Part shown: one piece after another, positions 45,863-53,407 of the stretch
Layout of the letters: every line of letters begins with the position of its first letter
Position numbering within the stretch: position 1 is the first letter of the stretch
Assembly (NCBI RefSeq): GCF_022808935.1
Contig: NZ_JAKZFR010000002.1
Span: 124,001-188,000, forward strand
Reading direction: 5' to 3'
Source of the DNA: Geothrix sp. SG200
Lineage (GTDB): Bacteria; Acidobacteriota; Holophagae; Holophagales; Holophagaceae
DNA: 64,000 bases
Program-made: the position numbers and the translations under genes
The notes under the pieces: model-generated
Databases searched by the model: none
What the model saw: the letters and a program-made list of their open reading frames with translations, nothing else
Told to the model about the DNA's origin: nothing

Positions 45863-48654
45863 CAGGCCCCCACCACGGTGGCGCAGCGCACGCAGAGGGC
45901 CGAGTCCTCCCCCTTGCCATGACCGCCCTTGCGGTTCCAGCAGCGGGGGCACTTCTTGCCGTCATGGGCGGTGACCGTGACGAGCGGAGTGGCGGTGCCC
46001 GCAGCTGCCACCCGGGTGAGGGAAGACACGACGAGGAGGTCGTCGAGCGGCTCGCCGAGACTCTCCAGGAGGTCCCAGTCCGCCTGGCTGCCCAGGGTGA
46101 TCGCCACCGCGGCGTCCAGGCTCGTGCCGACGGTCTTCGCGGCACGGTGGGGCTCCATGGCGGCCTGCACGGCCTCCCGCACCGACCAGAGCTTCTCCCA
46201 CTTGGGGTCAGCGGTGCTGCCGTCGGCCTCCGGGAATCGCTGCTCGTGCACACTGCCTTCGCACCCGGGGATCTGCTCCCAGGCTTCGTCGGCGGTGTAG
46301 CTCATGACCGGAGCCAACAAGCTGCTAAGCCCCTTGGCCAGTGCCCAGCAGGCTTGGCGACAGCTCCGACGCCGTGGGGAATCCAGCGCGTCGCAGTACA
46401 GGCGGTCCTTGATGATCTCGAAGTAGCGGCCTGACAGCTCCAGCTGACAGAACCCCAGCAGCGCCTGCGTGGCGCGGTGGAACTCGAAGCGGGTGTAGGC
46501 GTCGCGAACCTCCCGGGCCATGCGACCGAAAGCGGCCAGCACCCATCGGTCCAGAGGCGCCAGCTCGGCGTCCGGCACCGCGTCCCGGGCGGGATCGAAG
46601 TCCGCCAGCGCGCCCAGGAGGAAGCGCAGGGTGTTGCGGGTCTTGCGGTAGGCATCGGCGCTGCGGTCGAGGATCTCCTTGGAGATGCGGATGTCCTCGC
46701 TGTAGTCGCTGCTGGCGGCCCACCAGCGGAGGATGTCGGCGCCCAGGGTCTTGAGGATCTCCTCGGGCGTGATGACGTTGCCCAGGCTCTTGGACATCTT
46801 CTGGCCCTTGCCGTCCAGCACGAAGCCGTGGGTGACCACCTGCTTGTAAGGCTTGGTGCCCGTGGCCGCCAAGTTGAACAGCAGGGAGCTGTGGAACCAG
46901 CCCCGATGCTGGTCCGAGCCCTCAAGGTAGATGAAGTCGCCGTAGTCCGCGCGGTTCAGCTCGGGATGGGATTCGCACACGACGGAGGCGCTGACCCCGG
47001 AATCGATCCAGACATCCAGGATGTCCGTTTCTTTCTGGAAGGCCGTGGACCCGCACTTGCAGGTGCTTCCTGCAGGCACGAGCCCTTCCACGGGCAGGTT
47101 GGCCCAGGCCTCGATCCCGCCCTGCTCGATGGCGGCGGCAGCGGTCTCGAAGATGCTGTCAGCCACCAGCGGCTCGCCGCAGGCCTCGCAGCGCAGCACG
47201 GTGATGGGCGTGCCCCAGGCGCGCTGCCGGCTGATGCACCAGTCGGGGCGGCCGGAGATCATGGCGTAGATGCGGTTCTGGCCCTGGGCGGGCACCCACT
47301 GGGTCTGTTCCACGCCTTCGAGCCCCAGTTCCCGCAGGCTGCGGCCCTTCCCGTTGAGCTCGGAATCCATGGTGATGAACCACTGCTCGGTGGCGCGGAA
47401 GAGGATGGGCGTCCTGGTTCGCCAGCAGTGGGGGTAGCTGTGGGTCAGCGTCTCCTCGTGGATCAGCGCCCCGATGCGGCGGAGCTTCTCCACCACCAGG
47501 GGGTTGCAGTCGAAGATGTTCTTCCCCTCCAGCTCGGGATCATTCACGGCCGGCAGGAACTTGCCATCGGGACCCACGAGCTGGAGCAGGCCCAGGTGGT
47601 GGGCAAGGTTGAAGTCGTCCACGCCGTGATCCGGGGCCGTGTGCACCAGACCCGTGCCCGTGTCGGCGGTGACGTGGTCGCCCAGCAGGACGGGGCTGTC
47701 GCGGTCGATCCAGGGATGGCGCGCCACCAAGGTCTGGAATTCCTTCCCCTTGCGGATCTCCACCGTGTGCAGCGGCATCCCGAGCTTCTTGGCGAAGTCG
47801 TCCCGAAGGGTCACCGCCACGATGTAGTGGCGACCGTCCGCGCGGACCACGGCGTACTCCAGGTCCGGGTGCATGGCCACCGCCAGGTTGCTGGGCAGGG
47901 TCCAGGGCGTGGTGGTCCAGATGGGCAGGAAGAGCGGCGTGGGCAGCTCCATGTGCTTTGCCGCCGCGTCCGTCACCGGGAAGGCGACAGTGATGGCGGG
48001 GCTGGTCTTGTCCGCGTACTCGACCTCGGCCTCGGCCAGCGCGGTGCGAGCACCGTAGCTCCAATGGACCACCTTGAGCTTGCGGGTGACGGAGCCGCTC
48101 TCGAAGAGCTTCGCCAGGTGGCGGACCGTCTCCGCCTCGTAGCGGGGATCCATGGTCACGTAGGGCTGTTCCCACGCGCCAAGCACGCCCAGGCGCTGGA
48201 AGGCCGTGCGCTGGGTGTCGATCCACTTCTGCGCGTAGACCCGGCACTTCTGAAGGAACTCCGCTCGGCTCAGCTCGCGGCGCTTGGGACCCAGGTCCTT
48301 CTCCACCGCGTGCTCGATGGGCAGGCCGTGGCAGTCCCAGCCGGGCACGTAGGGCGACTCGTAGCCCTCCATCCACCGGGACTTCACCACCACGTCCTTG
48401 AGGATCTTGTTCAGGGCGTGGCCCATGTGGATGGCCCCGTTGGCGTAGGGAGGACCGTCGTGGAGAATCTCGCGCCCCCTGCCCTTCCCGGCCGCATTGT
48501 CAGCTTTGCGCTTGGCCTCGATGCGGGCGTACAGGCCCTCGGCTTTCCAGCGTTCCAGGCGCTTCGGCTCGCGCTGCGGCAGGTCCGCCTTCATGGGGAA
48601 ATCGGTCTTGGGAAGGAATACGGAGTACTTTTTGACCGGAGCCTGCTCGCTCAT
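45862..48654 (-). CDS. ileS: Isoleucyl-tRNA synthetase
   Basis: 930 residues, class I synthetase. HIGH motif as HMGH at 76-79 in PYANGAIHMGHALNK, editing domain including WTTTPWTLPSNLA and DTGTGLVHTAPDHG, and KMSKS near residue 620 (GQKMSKSLGN). The C-terminal zinc finger is present (CPRCWNRKGGHGKGED with later CVRC). Together with its length this is the eubacterial type with a C-terminal Zn domain. lspA follows with an overlap. Confidence 0.97.
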   Translation of the reverse strand: MSEQAPVKKYSVFLPKTDFPMKADLPQREPKRLERWKAEGLYARIEAKRKADNAAGKGRGREILHDGPPYANGAIHMGHALNKILKDVVVKSRWMEGYESPYVPGWDCHGLPIEHAVEKDLGPKRRELSRAEFLQKCRVYAQKWIDTQRTAFQRLGVLGAWEQPYVTMDPRYEAETVRHLAKLFESGSVTRKLKVVHWSYGARTALAEAEVEYADKTSPAITVAFPVTDAAAKHMELPTPLFLPIWTTTPWTLPSNLAVAMHPDLEYAVVRADGRHYIVAVTLRDDFAKKLGMPLHTVEIRKGKEFQTLVARHPWIDRDSPVLLGDHVTADTGTGLVHTAPDHGVDDFNLAHHLGLLQLVGPDGKFLPAVNDPELEGKNIFDCNPLVVEKLRRIGALIHEETLTHSYPHCWRTRTPILFRATEQWFITMDSELNGKGRSLRELGLEGVEQTQWVPAQGQNRIYAMISGRPDWCISRQRAWGTPITVLRCEACGEPLVADSIFETAAAAIEQGGIEAWANLPVEGLVPAGSTCKCGSTAFQKETDILDVWIDSGVSASVVCESHPELNRADYGDFIYLEGSDQHRGWFHSSLLFNLAATGTKPYKQVVTHGFVLDGKGQKMSKSLGNVITPEEILKTLGADILRWWAASSDYSEDIRISKEILDRSADAYRKTRNTLRFLLGALADFDPARDAVPDAELAPLDRWVLAAFGRMAREVRDAYTRFEFHRATQALLGFCQLELSGRYFEIIKDRLYCDALDSPRRRSCRQACWALAKGLSSLLAPVMSYTADEAWEQIPGCEGSVHEQRFPEADGSTADPKWEKLWSVREAVQAAMEPHRAAKTVGTSLDAAVAITLGSQADWDLLESLGEPLDDLLVVSSLTRVAAAGTATPLVTVTAHDGKKCPRCWNRKGGHGKGEDSALCVRCATVVGA

Positions 48655-48744
48655 CGGCGCCCTCGTGCGTCGGAGGGGCGCACCCGAGCGCCCCTGAGGT
48701 TGAACCTCCAGTTCACCACGGGAAGCCCTGCGATCACAAGGAAA

Positions 48745-48765
48745 AGGGCCCGGAAACCGGGCCCT
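48745..48765 (-). terminator. Terminator of mscL
   Basis: 9-bp perfect stem AGGGCCCGG/CCGGGCCCT with a three-base loop, followed on the minus strand by a T-rich TTTTCCTTG. Confidence 0.75.
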
Positions 48766-48788
48766 CGGGATTGGCTAGGGGGGATCCG

Positions 48789-49178
48789 TCAGAGCTGGCT
48801 GGTGCAGTGCTTGCAGCGGGTGGCCTTGAGGGGCACCTGCTCCAGGCAGGCCGGGCATTCCTTGGTGGTGGGGGCGGCTGGTGCCTCCTCCTTCTTCATG
48901 AACCTGCCCAGGAACTTGACCAGGACGAGGAAGACCACCAGGGCGATGATCAGGAAGTTGATGGTGGCGCCGAGCACCGATCCGATGCGGAACTTGCCGA
49001 GGATCCACTCCTCCCATTTGATGTTCGCGGGCAGCACATAGCTCACCAGGGGCATGACCAACCCGTCCACGAAGGCGGTGACGATCTTGCCGAAGGCACC
49101 GCCCACGACCACGGCGATGGCCAGGTCGACCACGTTCCCCTTCATGATGAAGGCCTTGAATTCGTCTTTCAGGGACAT
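48789..49178 (-). CDS. mscL: Large-conductance mechanosensitive channel with zinc-ribbon tail
   Basis: 129 residues. N-terminal MSLKDEFKAFIMKGNVVDLAIAVVVGGAFGKIV is the S1/TM1 region; TM2 lies at about 68-92 (ATINFLIIALVVFLVLVKFLG). It opens under membrane tension to release solutes on osmotic downshock. The C-terminus is unusual: instead of ending in the cytoplasmic helix it carries CPACLEQVPLKATRCKHC, a four-Cys zinc-ribbon pattern. The start at 49178 has GGAGG; an earlier in-frame codon adds six residues with no site. Confidence 0.92.
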   Translation of the reverse strand: MSLKDEFKAFIMKGNVVDLAIAVVVGGAFGKIVTAFVDGLVMPLVSYVLPANIKWEEWILGKFRIGSVLGATINFLIIALVVFLVLVKFLGRFMKKEEAPAAPTTKECPACLEQVPLKATRCKHCTSQL

Positions 49179-49198
49179 CTCGTTCCTCCAAGACAAAA

Positions 49199-49228
49199 AG
49201 GGGCGGGGACCCCAAGGCCCCCGCCCTT
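49199..49228 (-). terminator. Terminator of the OmpA-like gene
   Basis: GC-rich inverted repeat (GGGCGGGG arms, about 8 bp perfect) with the loop at about 49209-49218 and a T run on the minus strand, lying between this gene's stop and the mscL start. Confidence 0.7.
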
Positions 49229-49235
49229 CAATAGG

Positions 49236-50327
49236 CTACTTCTTAGGGGCGGACTCCACGGTTTCCGTGGTGATCTGGCGAACCTCGGCCTTGGCGTCCT
49301 TCACCTTCACGTCGATCTCGACGCGGCGGTTCTTGGCCTGGCCTTCCTTGGTCTTGTTGTCGGCGATGGGCTTGTCGGGGCCCACGCCCACGGTGGTGAC
49401 CTTGGCGGCGGGGATGCCGGAATCCACCAGCACCTTGGCCACGGCGTCGGCCCGGCGCTTGGCCAGGGCCTTGTTCACGGCCTTGCTGCCCGTGGAGGAG
49501 GTGTGGCCACTGACTTCCAGGCTGTACTCGCCCGGATAGGCCTTCAGGCCGTCGGCCACCTTGCGGATGGCGGCGGTGGCGTCAGGACCCAGATCGGCCT
49601 TGCCGTTGGCGAAGTGCAGCACGGCCTCGTCGAGGACGATCTTGGCCGGCGGAGGCGGCACGGGCTTGGCCACTTCCTTGGGCGGCTCGGGGGCCGGGGG
49701 AGGTGGCGGCGGAGCCACGGGCTCAGGCTTCGGCTCGGGCTTCGGTTCGGGCGCCGGCGGCGGGGGGGGCGGAGGCGGCATGGGAGCGGCCTTCTTGCCG
49801 CCGCCCCAGGTGTAGCCAAGGCCCAAGGTCGCCAGGTATTCGGTGCGGGACTCGGGCAGCTCCACGCGGACCGCCTTGGCGCTGATGTCCATCATGAAGT
49901 GCTCGGCCAGCTTGCCCATCACGCCGAGGCCGCCGTGGTAGTTGAAGCGGGTCGTGGCCTCGCCCTTGCCGGAGTAGGGAGACTCGACGTTGGTTCCGCC
50001 GATGCCCAGGGCCGCGTAGGGATACCAGTTCTCCGCGCCGGGGCGGAAGTTGAAGAGGCCCGAGGCCAGCAGGTGGGTCTGCTTGGCAGAGCCGATGCCG
50101 AGGGGGTTGGGATCGAGCTGCAGGTCGTTCTGGAGGGCCCGCAGGTCGAGGCCCCACCGGTTGGTGTACCAGTGGCCCACGCCAATCCCGTAGTGCATCT
50201 TGTCCTTGAGGCTGGCGTCATTCTCGAAGATCGTCTGGCCCAGGTGACCCATGACCCATGCCTGACCCTGTTGGGCCGACAGGGTGATTGCCGACCCGGC
50301 CAGCAAGAAAAGGAGCGCTTTTTTCAT
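49236..50327 (-). CDS. OmpA family outer-membrane protein
   Basis: 363 residues. Signal peptide (KKALLFLLAGSAITLSAQ), an eight-strand-type barrel at about 23-175 (HYGIGVGHWYTNRWGLDLRA; YPYAALGIGGTNVES), a strongly Pro-rich linker at about 182-225, and an OmpA-like peptidoglycan-binding domain at about 228-345 (ANGKADLGPDATAAI, KRRADAVAKVL, NRRVEIDV). In the binding motif the usual GHTD is GHTS, so the conserved Asp that contacts diaminopimelate is replaced by Ser, while the Arg partner is kept. Start at 50327 with GGAGG. Confidence 0.9.
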   Translation of the reverse strand: MKKALLFLLAGSAITLSAQQGQAWVMGHLGQTIFENDASLKDKMHYGIGVGHWYTNRWGLDLRALQNDLQLDPNPLGIGSAKQTHLLASGLFNFRPGAENWYPYAALGIGGTNVESPYSGKGEATTRFNYHGGLGVMGKLAEHFMMDISAKAVRVELPESRTEYLATLGLGYTWGGGKKAAPMPPPPPPPPAPEPKPEPKPEPVAPPPPPPAPEPPKEVAKPVPPPPAKIVLDEAVLHFANGKADLGPDATAAIRKVADGLKAYPGEYSLEVSGHTSSTGSKAVNKALAKRRADAVAKVLVDSGIPAAKVTTVGVGPDKPIADNKTKEGQAKNRRVEIDVKVKDAKAEVRQITTETVESAPKK

Positions 50328-50735
50328 GCTACCTCCGCTAATGGTGATTCGCATCACGCCATAAACCTAGTCTTGAAGTCTCTCTTACATCAACAAAAAA
50401 AGAATCCAGATCCTTTTTTACAGACGTTTTGAGTGCCATTGATGTATCGCAGCACGATATGAAATAACCGTTTCTACTCATTCTCCTCAAGCGAATCGGT
50501 CGGCCAAATATGCCCTGAGATTCAAGCAGGCGGGCTGCATCGACCACCTTTGTCACCCTGAGGTAGACCCCAGGGTGAAGACCGGCGTGGCGGTACTGCT
50601 CATGCTTGCCCTCAGCTCGTACTGAATCTTCTCGGTATCGCCCATGGCGATACGCGAGACCTCCCGTTCAAGCGGAAGGGTGTTCCCCACCTCGTTTTCT
50701 CGGTATCGCCCATGGCGATACGCGAGACCTCCCGT
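50328..50735. other. 408-base gap, partly AT-rich, with two tandem repeat elements
   Basis: Between the starts of the OmpA-like gene and the end of the biotin carrier gene. Bases 50328-50560 are clearly richer in A and T than the surroundings and probably carry the OmpA-like gene's promoter. The rest contains the 45-bp direct repeat described separately. An open frame at 50338-50556 on the minus strand has no convincing start site or family likeness. Confidence 0.5.
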
Positions 50736-50741
50736 TCAAGC
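50629..50741. repeat. Two identical 45-bp hairpin elements in tandem
   Basis: Copies at 50629-50673 and 50697-50741 are identical, 68 bases apart. Each has GGTATCGCC, a short turn, GGCGATACGCGAGACCTCCCG, giving a compact stem followed by a fixed tail. The second copy runs across the stop codon of the biotin carrier gene. A diverged relative lies at 3072-3115. Confidence 0.8.
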
Positions 50742-51257
50742 CTCGGGCGACACGGTTACCAGAGAGGCCCCCGTTTCCACGGTGGCGCCCTCCTGCACAT
50801 GCACGGTCGCGACGGTCCCGGTCGTGCTGGCCTTCAGCTCGTTCTGCATCTTCATCGCTTCCATGACGAGGAGGGTCTGGCCTTCCTGCACGAGATCGCC
50901 CGGGTTCACGAGCAGCTTCACGATCTTGCCGGGCATGGGGGCCACCAGCAGGCCACCGGCGGCCCCTGCGCCGCCGCCGCCAGACAGGAGGGCCCGGCGG
51001 GGGTCCACCAGGGCGAATTCGTAGGCCCCGTCGTAGAGCATGGCCCGGTAGGCATGGGTGTCCGGGTCCGGCGCCTTGGCCTGATCCAGGCGGACCTCCA
51101 CGGAGCGTCCATCCAGGATGATCGAGTAGCAGCCCGGCTCGAGCTCGATGATGTCGATGGGGTGGCTCTGGCCTTCCCAGACCAGCGTGGTGGCGCCGTC
51201 CTGGTGGAGGAGCTCGACCTCATGGGATTCCTTGCCGAGGATCAGGGTTCGTTTCAT
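50736..51257 (-). CDS. Biotin carboxyl carrier protein
   Basis: 173 residues. The C-terminal biotinyl domain (about 98-170) has the lysine-bearing MEAMKM motif and flanking VAPMPGKIVKLLV and VQEGATVETGASLVTV. The N-terminal part resembles carrier proteins of acyl-CoA (propionyl/methylcrotonyl-type) carboxylases more than standard AccB. It follows the biotin carboxylase gene by 15 bases and has GAGGAG before the ATG. The Gly/Ala-rich stretch before the domain acts as a swinging hinge. Confidence 0.85.
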   Translation of the reverse strand: MKRTLILGKESHEVELLHQDGATTLVWEGQSHPIDIIELEPGCYSIILDGRSVEVRLDQAKAPDPDTHAYRAMLYDGAYEFALVDPRRALLSGGGGAGAAGGLLVAPMPGKIVKLLVNPGDLVQEGQTLLVMEAMKMQNELKASTTGTVATVHVQEGATVETGASLVTVSPEA

Positions 51258-51272
51258 GGGTGGTCTCCTCGG

Positions 51273-52766
51273 CTACAGGCGGTTGAACCGGCCCCAGTGC
51301 TTCCAGGCATCCGGGCGTCCTTCGCCGCAGGCCGCGGGTTGGGCGGCGCGGCGCTGTTCCGTCTCGAGCTCATGGATGAGAGCCGCCGCCACGGCGAACT
51401 TCAGGTCGGGCCCCTGCCCCTTCCGCTTCCAGAAGGGCTTGTCGAGCATCCCGGTGTGCAGGGCGCCCTGCCGGAACGGCTCGTGTTCCATGAGGGTCTC
51501 GTGGAAGGCGATGTTGTGGCGGATGCCACCGATGCGGTACTCCCCCAGGGCCGCCCGCATGCGCTCGATGGCCTCCAGGCGCGTGGGCCCCCAGGTGCTC
51601 AACTTGCTGATCATGGGGTCGTAGAACATGGGCACCTCGGCACCCTCGTACACGCCCCCGTCGTCCCGCACGTTGCGGCCGCTGGGCGTGCGCAGGAAGG
51701 TGATCTTCCCGGGGCTGGGCATGAAGTTCTTGTCGGGGTCTTCGGCATAGACGCGGCACTCGATGGCCCATCCGTTGAGGGGGATCTCCTCCTGGGTCAT
51801 GGGCAGCTTCTCGCCCCGGGCCACGAGGATCTGCCACTTCACCAGGTCCAGGCCCGTAATCCATTCGGTGACCGGATGCTCCACCTGCAGGCGGGTGTTC
51901 ATCTCCAGAAAGTAGAAGTTGCGGTCGGCATCCGCCAGGAACTCCACGGTGCCGGCGCCGACGTAGTTCACGGCCCGGGCCACCTTCAGGGCCGCCTCGC
52001 CCATGGCCTTCCTCATCTCCGGGGTCACATGGGGACTCGGCGCCTCCTCGATCACCTTCTGGTGGCGGCGCTGGACGGAGCACTCCCGCTCATGCAGGTA
52101 GACATGGTTGCCGTGCTTGTCGGAAAAGACCTGGATCTCGATGTGGCGCGGCTGGACGATGGCCTTCTCCACGTAGACCGAGTCGTCGCCGAAGCTGGAA
52201 AGGGCCTCGCCCCGGGCCCGGGCCAGGGAGCTGGCGAACTCCTCGGGCTTGTGGACCAGTCGCATGCCCTTGCCGCCGCCGCCCATGGCGGCTTTGAGCA
52301 TCACCGGGAAGCCGATCTTCTGCGCCGCGACGAGCAGCTCCTCGTCCGCCATGGTCTCCTGGATGCCCGGCACCACGGGGCAGCCCGCGGCGATGGCCAC
52401 TTCGCGGGCGGCGGTCTTGGACCCCATGCTCACGATGCACTCGGGACGGGGGCCGATGAAGGTGATGCCGGCGGCCTCGAAGGCCCTGGCCGCCTCGGCG
52501 TTCTCGGACAGGAAGCCGTAGCCCGGATGCACCGCGTCGGCGCCGCTGCGCTTGCAGACGTCGAGGATCTTCTCCAGCACCAGGTAGCTCTCCCGGGCCG
52601 CGGCGGGGCCGATGAAGTAGGCCTCGTCCGCCATGCGCACGTGCAGGGCGCCACGATCGGCTTCGGAATACACGGCCACCGTGGGAATGCCCATCTCCCG
52701 GCAGGTGCGGATCACTCTCACGGCGATTTCCCCGCGGTTCGCAATCAGGATCTTGGTCACGGGCAT
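51273..52766 (-). CDS. accC: Biotin carboxylase subunit
   Basis: 497 residues, longer than typical AccC (about 450) by a C-terminal extension. ATP-grasp features: KILIANRGEIAVRVIRTCRE at the start, KAAMGGGGKGMRLV near residue 165, the HRECSVQRRHQK-type loop, and EMNTRLQVEHPVTEW. It carboxylates biotin on the carrier encoded next. Order carboxylase-then-carrier and its length suggest an acyl-CoA (propionyl-type) carboxylase rather than the fatty-acid AccBC pair; carboxyltransferase genes are not in view. The start at 52766 has GAGGTTGAG upstream, just after the duplicated start described below. Confidence 0.92.
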   Translation of the reverse strand: MPVTKILIANRGEIAVRVIRTCREMGIPTVAVYSEADRGALHVRMADEAYFIGPAAARESYLVLEKILDVCKRSGADAVHPGYGFLSENAEAARAFEAAGITFIGPRPECIVSMGSKTAAREVAIAAGCPVVPGIQETMADEELLVAAQKIGFPVMLKAAMGGGGKGMRLVHKPEEFASSLARARGEALSSFGDDSVYVEKAIVQPRHIEIQVFSDKHGNHVYLHERECSVQRRHQKVIEEAPSPHVTPEMRKAMGEAALKVARAVNYVGAGTVEFLADADRNFYFLEMNTRLQVEHPVTEWITGLDLVKWQILVARGEKLPMTQEEIPLNGWAIECRVYAEDPDKNFMPSPGKITFLRTPSGRNVRDDGGVYEGAEVPMFYDPMISKLSTWGPTRLEAIERMRAALGEYRIGGIRHNIAFHETLMEHEPFRQGALHTGMLDKPFWKRKGQGPDLKFAVAAALIHELETEQRRAAQPAACGEGRPDAWKHWGRFNRL

Positions 52767-52770
52767 CGGC

Positions 52771-52911
52771 TCAACCTCGCTTGTTGGAATCGAATCGCAG
52801 GCCTGCGCGGGGACCTGACCCCGATCGCTCCGCTCCCGCTCCCTCGCTCCGCTCGATCGCGGAGGGGTCATCGTCCCCTCTGTTGGCAATCAGGATCTTG
52901 GTCACGGGCAT
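52771..52911 (-). pseudogene. Duplicated accC 5' end forming a 46-codon upstream frame
   Basis: Starting at an ATG at 52911 with its own GAGG site, this frame begins MPVTKILIANRGD, the same first codons as accC. The first 38 bases match the real accC start with three differences, two of them leaving the amino acid unchanged. It then runs out of frame through a REP-like hairpin and stops four bases before the accC ATG. It looks like a broken remnant that may act as a leader peptide coupled to accC. Confidence 0.7.
52809..52878. mobile_element. REP/REPIN-like inverted element
   Basis: Ends GGGGACCTGACCCCGATCG and CGATCGCGGAGGGGTCATCGTCCCC are imperfect reverse complements around a CGCTCCG-repeat core. 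GGGGACCTGACCCC-type palindromes are typical of REP sequences moved by RAYT transposases in many bacteria. It sits inside the duplicated accC start. Confidence 0.6.
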
Positions 52912-52945
52912 GGATGGGCCTCGTCTTCGGGCATGATGGTGGGCG

Positions 52946-53389
52946 ATGCGATTCTTCAGACTAGCAAACCCGCTGCTTGCCATCACGCTCGGACTCCTGA
53001 CAGTCCGGTGCGGACGCAAGGGTGATCCTGTTCCCAGACCCCGGGCTGCGGCCCAGGCCATGGAGGCGCGGTTGGAGGGACTCCGGAAGATCCGTCTGGT
53101 GCTGCCTTCCACCGACGTGAACGGCGTTCCACTGGCGGGGGTGGAGTCCCTGCGGGTGCTCTACCTGCCCCTCGGCCTGACCAAGCCCACCGCTGATGAG
53201 GTCTTCAGCCGGGGCGAGGTGGTGCTGGAGCGCCGTCGCCCGGACCTGCCGGGGCCTGGCGAAGCGCTGACCCTGGACCTGAAATCCCTCCACCGCCCCC
53301 CCGGGTGGATCGTGATCGTGGCCGTACGGCTGGGCGAGGTCGCCGGACGGCCCAGCGAGGTGCTTCCCTGGATGGATCCGGCCCTCTGA
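52946..53389 (+). CDS. Putative small lipoprotein (CGRKGDPVP start)
   Basis: 147 residues. Hydrophobic start (PLLAITLGLLTVRC) followed by CGRKGDPVPRP, which resembles the mature start of LptM/YifL-like lipoproteins (CG-K-GP-PP). The residue before the Cys is Arg rather than Ala/Gly, so lipidation by the usual signal peptidase is uncertain. The remainder looks like a single beta-sandwich (VNGVPLAGVESLRVLYLPLG; GWIVIVAVRLGEVAG). Convergent with coaBC; divergent from accC. Confidence 0.65.
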   Translation: MRFFRLANPLLAITLGLLTVRCGRKGDPVPRPRAAAQAMEARLEGLRKIRLVLPSTDVNGVPLAGVESLRVLYLPLGLTKPTADEVFSRGEVVLERRRPDLPGPGEALTLDLKSLHRPPGWIVIVAVRLGEVAGRPSEVLPWMDPAL

Positions 53390-53407
53390 GGCGGGGCCGG
53401 GTCAGGG

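Noticed and set aside
50338-50556. 72-residue minus-strand frame upstream of the OmpA-like gene
   Set aside because: GTG start with a poor site, no family likeness, and it lies in the AT-rich promoter stretch of the next gene.
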